Assembly: GCA_937996795.1 (NCBI GenBank)
Contig: CALKUH010000012.1
Span: 62,001 to 126,000, forward strand
Direction of reading: 5' to 3'
Source of the DNA: an uncultured Verrucomicrobiota bacterium
GTDB taxonomy: Bacteria > Verrucomicrobiota > Kiritimatiellia > CAIVKH01
Length of the DNA: 64,000 bases
Position 1 is the stretch's first letter; every line of letters starts with the position of its first letter. Both the position numbers and the translations under genes were made by a program. Below, piece after piece: positions 60,307 to 64,000 of this stretch. The notes beneath the pieces were generated by a model that worked only from the letters and a program-made list of their open reading frames with translations, was not told where the DNA came from and searched no databases.

Positions 60307-62676
60307 ATGTCCACACGCGCTATTCAGGCCAGAGTTGTCGCCGACAAGGCACTGCTGCAAAAGCTTTGGCTGACCCACAGGGCGTTCAACGAACATTTGC
60401 CCCATTTTTCGCAAACCCTGTTCCGCATGATGCGGGGCGAGTTGGGCGACTCCGATCAGGACAAGGCTCAATGGGCGGGATTCGTGAAGGGCGTGCTCGC
60501 GCAACCCTCAAAGAATGCCTACGACTGCTTAATCAAGGCGACCAATCAGACCACAAGAAGCGACACGACGGCGGCGAAGGCGCTCTCCAAAATGGAGGCC
60601 GCAGCTCGAAAGGACATTGACGCCCTCAACGCAGTGCCGGAGGCCAAGCGCGATCCCGAAAAGTTCGCCGAAGCGTCGAATCGACTGGAGATTTGCCGTC
60701 TGTACAACGCCGCGTTCGAGGAGTTTAGAAAAGGCAATCGCCCGCTGGCTCATTCGCGCCAGCAGTTGGATGCGTTGCCGAACTTCATTGAGCGGAAAGT
60801 GATTGAGGAGTCGGTGGCAATCCTGCGCAGCCACCTGGAGCTGGTGGAACTTTGGAAAGCAGAATGGCGGCAATGGTCGGACGACAAGGCAAAATGGGAA
60901 GCCGACGAGGTCAACCGCCGCTATCTGGCCATTCGTCCGATTTTTGAACAATTTGAGGAGTCCAGCGGGCGCAGCGCCCACCGCAGCTTCCGCTGGAAGG
61001 CGTATTTCGAATTCCTCAAGTCCCACCCCGAACTTGCGGCCTGGCGCGGAGGGGCAGCCGTCGTGCATCCGATTACAGATGCCGGCCTCCGGGCTATCCA
61101 AAGGGCGCGGCTTCGCAAAAAAGACCAAATTTTTGCCGAAGAGTTCTTCAAGGCAAACCCCGAGCTTGAGGCCCTGCACCGTCGGCACATGGAATACGAA
61201 AAGCGTTTTGTCCGGCGCCGTAAATCTAAACGGAGCAAGGCGTGGATCACCGGATTCAAGAATCGCCCCACCTTTACACTTCCCGACGCATTGCGCCATC
61301 CGCGCTGGTTTGTCTTCAATGCGCCCCAAACGGCGCCTGCCGGTTACCGAAAACTACGGCTGCCCAACACGCCGGGCGGCGAAGGGTCGATGGAGCTGGA
61401 ACTGCTCTCCGGGACCATGGAGAAGGGCGAGCACAAGACGGTCAGAACCACGATTCGCTTCCGCGGCGACCCTCGCCTTGCCCTGTTTAAGCCGGTCATG
61501 GTCAAACGCAAGGCCATCAAGGGCGCAATCAAGGGACAGGAGACCGACAAGGCCGCCTACGTTTTTAGCGATCCGCAACTTCACAAAGACCGTCCTGCGA
61601 AGATCGGCGGGGCCAAGCTTATCCTGCGCAACATCAAACTGGACGAGGCCGGACAACTCGTATCCGCCACCCCCTACATATATTTCACCGTTGATGTTGA
61701 GAGCCCGCGCTGGAGCCCGTTGGCCGCCGCCATCAAGTCGGTTGACGATGTCCCCGGGGGCGACGGCAGGAAAAGTCGGCGTCGCTCGCTGCCGGATGGA
61801 CTCGTTGTGTGCACCGTGGACCTGGGCATCCGCAACCTCGGCTTCGCCACCCTTGCGCGCATTGAGGATGGAAAACCGCGAATTCTTCGGAGCCGAAACC
61901 TGTGGCTCGGCTTTGAGGAGACCGGCAAGCACGAGGGCCGATGGGCGTCCGGTCCCGATTTAACGCACATCTCGAATCACAAACAGGAATTGCGTCGCTT
62001 GCGCCGGATGCGTGGGCGGCCTGTCGCGGGCGAGGAAAGCCACGCCGAGTTGCAAGCCCACATCGATCATATGGCCGAGGACCGCTTCAAGAAAGCCGCC
62101 CGGTTGATAACGGATTTCGCACTAAACACGGATCGGAATTCACCCAAAGGCCAGGAGACGCCTTATCCGTCCGCCGATATTCTGGTCGTGGAAAGGCTTG
62201 CCGGGCTCGTGCCCCAAGCGGACAAGGAACGGGGCATCAATCGCGCGCTGATCGAATGGAACCGCGGACAATTGGTTGAACGGCTCAAACTGGTGACGGA
62301 AAGTGTGGGCCTGCGTCTCTTTGAAATCGGAGCCGCCGGCACCAGTCAGGTCTGTTCCCGGTGCGGAGCCCTTGGCAGGCGCTATTCAATCGTTCCCGAT
62401 CCGCATCCCCTGTTCCGGCCCGCGCCGCATGTCATCCGCTTCAGCGAGGTTGAAAAACTGTTCGCCTGCCCTGCGTGTGGCTACCGCGCCAACGCCGATC
62501 ACAACGCTGCCGTAAATTTGCAGCGCCGCTTCGCCCTTGGTGAAACCGCCATCGCTGCCGCCATGGACTTGTGGCATCGCCCCAAGCCCGAAAAAGAGGC
62601 TATGCGAAAATCAATCGAAGCCCAACTCCGATCAAAACTGGAAATCGAACACAAGCTCGCCGAACCGCTGCCCTAA
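60307..62676 (+). CDS. cas12: Compact Cas12 effector with Cas12b-like motifs, type V
   Basis: RNA-guided nuclease of 789 residues. All three RuvC catalytic residues are present: Asp505 (VCTVDLGIRN), Glu629 (ILVVERLAG) and Asp731 (NADHNAAVNL). A zinc ribbon between the last two has Cys683, Cys686, Cys721 and Cys724. Segments recall Cas12b: TFTLPDALRHPRW (322-334), KIGGAKL (432-438) and HIDHMAEDRFKKAARLI (585-601). Cas12b is normally about 1,100-1,300 residues and not known for a TnpB-style zinc ribbon, so this is a shortened or divergent form; Cas12g is an alternative of similar size. The helical N-terminal half (1-310) is the presumed recognition lobe. The predicted tracrRNA and array follow on the same strand. 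The gene is visibly less GC-rich than its neighbours, suggesting transfer. No adaptation genes are seen. Confidence 0.88.
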   Translation: MSTRAIQARVVADKALLQKLWLTHRAFNEHLPHFSQTLFRMMRGELGDSDQDKAQWAGFVKGVLAQPSKNAYDCLIKATNQTTRSDTTAAKALSKMEAAARKDIDALNAVPEAKRDPEKFAEASNRLEICRLYNAAFEEFRKGNRPLAHSRQQLDALPNFIERKVIEESVAILRSHLELVELWKAEWRQWSDDKAKWEADEVNRRYLAIRPIFEQFEESSGRSAHRSFRWKAYFEFLKSHPELAAWRGGAAVVHPITDAGLRAIQRARLRKKDQIFAEEFFKANPELEALHRRHMEYEKRFVRRRKSKRSKAWITGFKNRPTFTLPDALRHPRWFVFNAPQTAPAGYRKLRLPNTPGGEGSMELELLSGTMEKGEHKTVRTTIRFRGDPRLALFKPVMVKRKAIKGAIKGQETDKAAYVFSDPQLHKDRPAKIGGAKLILRNIKLDEAGQLVSATPYIYFTVDVESPRWSPLAAAIKSVDDVPGGDGRKSRRRSLPDGLVVCTVDLGIRNLGFATLARIEDGKPRILRSRNLWLGFEETGKHEGRWASGPDLTHISNHKQELRRLRRMRGRPVAGEESHAELQAHIDHMAEDRFKKAARLITDFALNTDRNSPKGQETPYPSADILVVERLAGLVPQADKERGINRALIEWNRGQLVERLKLVTESVGLRLFEIGAAGTSQVCSRCGALGRRYSIVPDPHPLFRPAPHVIRFSEVEKLFACPACGYRANADHNAAVNLQRRFALGETAIAAAMDLWHRPKPEKEAMRKSIEAQLRSKLEIEHKLAEPLP

Positions 62677-62788
62677 GGCTCTTCAAGGAGCTTGCGCTGG
62701 GCACCCAGGTTTTCATACGTTGATCGCGTGGAGCAAGGGACCGGGTCGCGTCGGTTTCCACCATTTGGCTATAGGCCAGGCGGTTGCC

Positions 62789-62806
62789 ACATGGCGCCAT
62801 GTTTTT
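62789..62806 (+). terminator. Possible terminator after cas12
   Basis: Perfect palindrome ACATGGCGCCATGT followed by a run of five T, 112 bases after the cas12 stop and just before the predicted tracrRNA. The tight loop makes it a modest candidate. Confidence 0.4.
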
Positions 62807-62935
62807 GAGTGTCAAGATGTGCTGGTCCTAAGGCGACACGCCGAAGGGACTTTACCCTCCGGGCAACTGGAAGGGGCGGCACAGACCCATGGCGCGTTCA
62901 CTCCTACGATCTTTGAAGCGCGAGCTGCGACGTTC
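62803..62935 (+). ncRNA. Predicted tracrRNA with split anti-repeat
   Basis: Non-coding gap between cas12 and the array. The 3' part holds an anti-repeat in two pieces. 62918-62931 (GCGCGAGCTGCGAC) pairs with repeat bases 1-14 using two G-U pairs. 62898-62907 (TCACTCCTAC) pairs with repeat bases 15-24 with one mismatch. A 10-base bulge separates them. Upstream, GTGCTG (62819-62824) can pair with CGGCAC (62877-62882), enclosing hairpins GGCG-ACA-CGCC and AGGG-ACTTTA-CCCT. GTGTC at 62809-62813 is complementary to the repeat's 3' GACAC, resembling the second contact I recall in Cas12b guide RNAs. Exact ends are unknown. Confidence 0.8.
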
Positions 62936-63109
62936 GCGAACCTATAGCGGACAACCATCTACAGAGAGGTCCGCGGGCGGCGCAACCACCGCCCCCACGA
63001 GGACTTGTCACGCTCGTTCTCCGCTCGCCTCTTGCGGGATCGGGAATCGCGTTTCGCTTCGCGAACTGGCGATGTGCGCACTTGTGCTTCAATCCTTTGC
63101 ACTGCAAGG

Positions 63110-63918
63110 GTTGCAGTTCGCGCGTAGGCGTGAGCGGACACTGGCAATATGCGGAGAGTCAAATGAGTCCTGAATGTTGCAGTTCGCGCGTAGGCGTGAG
63201 CGGACACTTGAGCCGTGACGACCTGTTCCGTGCGGCGCGGGGTTGCAGTTCGCGCGTAGGCGTGAGCGGACACGGGGGGGCAAAAATAGTTTGCGATTTG
63301 TTGTTGGTTGCAGTTCGCGCGTAGGCGTGAGCGGACACTGCATCTCGATCCAGTCCCATCGCGCCGCCACGTTGCAGTTCGCGCGTAGGCGTGAGCGGAC
63401 ACACAGTGGACTACACGCCGGGCCTGCGCCCCGGGTTGCAGTTCGCGCGTAGGCGTGAGCGGACACAGCACGGCGGTGATGACGGTTGCGTGGCCGGCGC
63501 TCGTTGCAGTTCGCGCGTAGGCGTGAGCGGACACGATGGATTTGATGCGGGATAAGCCGACGCCGCCAGTTGCAGTTCGCGCGTAGGCGTGAGCGGACAC
63601 CTTGCGAGCCGCCGTGATGCGCTTCAGGTCTTGTTGCAGTTCGCGCGTAGGCGTGAGCGGACACGATCCGTCCCATCAGGGCATCCATCGTCGCCGGGGT
63701 TGCAGTTCGCGCGTAGGCGTGAGCGGACACCTGATCTGCTCCTTGAGGTCGGCCTGGCGGTCCGGTTGCAGTTCGCGCGTAGGCGTGAGCGGACACTCGA
63801 ACACGGCGTTGCTGTAGTTCACGAGGATCGTTGCAGTTCGCGCGTAGGCGTGAGCGGACACCGGCGCGGATGTCGCCTCATTTGCGGCTGCTAGTTGCAG
63901 TTCGCGCGTAGGCGTGAG
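63110..63918 (+). CRISPR. CRISPR array, 13 repeats and 12 spacers
   Basis: Repeat of 32 bases, starting GTTGCAGTTCGCGCGTAGGC and ending GTGAGCGGACAC. It begins at 63110, 63176, 63242, 63307, 63371, 63435, 63503, 63569, 63633, 63699, 63765, 63830 and 63894. Spacers are 32-36 bases and all different. The first 12 repeats are identical. The 13th keeps 25 bases and then diverges (GAGGGCAAAA), marking the leader-distal end on the right. Type V crRNAs carry the repeat 5' of the spacer, so plus-strand transcription from the cas12 side fits. The leader would lie in 62936-63109. No spacer was seen to match elsewhere in the window. Confidence 0.98.
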
Positions 63919-63924
63919 GGCAAA

Positions 63925-63992
63925 ACCTGAACCCCAACGGCGAGCGCGAAAAAGCCACGCACATCGCCGACCATGTCCGCCCCTTCATCCGC
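63925..63992 (+). repeat. Right copy of 68-bp direct repeat bounding the CRISPR module
   Basis: Exact copy of 60107-60174, starting 6 bases after the recognisable end of the last CRISPR repeat. It re-encodes the LNPNGEREKATHIADHV segment of the SGNH hydrolase C-terminus and then diverges (CGCCCGCC in place of CGCGCTCC). It may be the original gene end displaced by insertion of the module, or a duplicated fragment. Confidence 0.9.
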
Positions 63993-64000
63993 CCGCCACA

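Noticed and set aside
60307..62676. Interpretation as a TnpB of an IS200/IS605 element
   Set aside because: The protein is about twice TnpB length, has Cas12b-like motifs beyond the RuvC core, and is next to an array and a matching anti-repeat; no TnpA or transposon end hairpins seen.
62973..62994. GGGCGG...CCGCCC hairpin before the array as a terminator of the tracrRNA
   Set aside because: It lacks a T tail and could equally be a leader element; not strong enough to call.
62959..63861. Minus-strand frames across the array giving a repeated AHAYARTAT peptide
   Set aside because: The periodic peptide is only the CRISPR repeat read in reverse; the variable segments are spacers.
63142..63893. 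Self-targeting spacers against genes in the window
   Set aside because: Reading the 12 spacers against the surrounding sequence gave no convincing match; several read as short open protein segments, but their origin cannot be told without a search.
60175..63924. Integrase- or transposon-mediated island with its own recombinase
   Set aside because: No recombinase, resolvase or terminal inverted repeats are visible inside; only the direct repeat supports mobility, so the mechanism is left open.
1..64000. tRNA or rRNA genes
   Set aside because: No cloverleaf-like or rRNA-like sequence was recognised by eye, including at the 68-bp repeat, which lies in a protein gene.

Overview
The window reads as a piece of a GC-rich, Gram-negative genome of the PVC superphylum, most likely a Kiritimatiellota/Verrucomicrobiota relative and possibly a metagenome-assembled genome. 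The evidence is lipid A and LPS-core genes, many secreted proteins with DxDGDGxxD calcium-binding repeats followed by a beta-rich C-terminal domain, SHD1-like and CIA30-like proteins, and short dispersed intergenic repeats of the CCTCTGTG/CTTTGTG type. The taxonomic call is inference; no rRNA or tRNA is visible.

Layout. 1-5335 (minus): two secreted GH57-type alpha-glucan hydrolases, the first cut by the window edge. 5501-13048 (plus): pdxB (vitamin B6), a mevalonate operon (HMG-CoA synthase and two GHMP kinases), a GH5-like lipoprotein lacking both catalytic glutamates, and a LamG-type secreted protein. 13078-17847: small envelope proteins, a CIA30 lipoprotein, a type II NADH dehydrogenase and two paralogous membrane proteins. 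17964-38803: a surface-polysaccharide region with a malectin-containing glycoside hydrolase, a sugar-kinase/glycosidase fusion, LPS-core glycosyltransferases, LpxK, an O-antigen ligase/polymerase, Wza and Wzc homologues, a beta-barrel protein and (plus strand) a sugar-phosphate transferase. RNase HIII, a FAH-family enzyme, HU, a DJ-1 protein and a TonB-like/PA14-like protein are interspersed. 38846-47506 (minus): a giant secreted GH13+GH57 amylase fusion of about 2,886 residues. 47677-60186: a GT-C membrane protein, secreted small proteins including a stand-alone starch-binding-like module, upp, two SGNH hydrolases, glutaminyl cyclase, truncated haemoglobin and others.

The most notable locus is 60107-63992. 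A 789-residue Cas12 effector with Cas12b-like motifs (60307-62676) is followed by a predicted tracrRNA (about 62803-62935) and a CRISPR array of 13 repeats and 12 spacers (63110-63918). The predicted tracrRNA has a split anti-repeat that pairs with 23 of the first 24 repeat nucleotides. No cas1, cas2 or cas4 is visible. The locus is bracketed by a perfect 68-bp direct repeat of the 3' end of the neighbouring SGNH hydrolase gene. It therefore looks like a self-contained 3.8-kb effector-tracrRNA-array module inserted at, or duplicated from, that gene end. It is the best candidate here for an undescribed system.

Functional themes: extracellular alpha-glucan degradation (three GH57 domains, one GH13, CBM25-like modules), with a 13-bp sequence shared by the promoter regions of two of these genes; LPS and exopolysaccharide assembly; and a compact type V CRISPR-Cas module.
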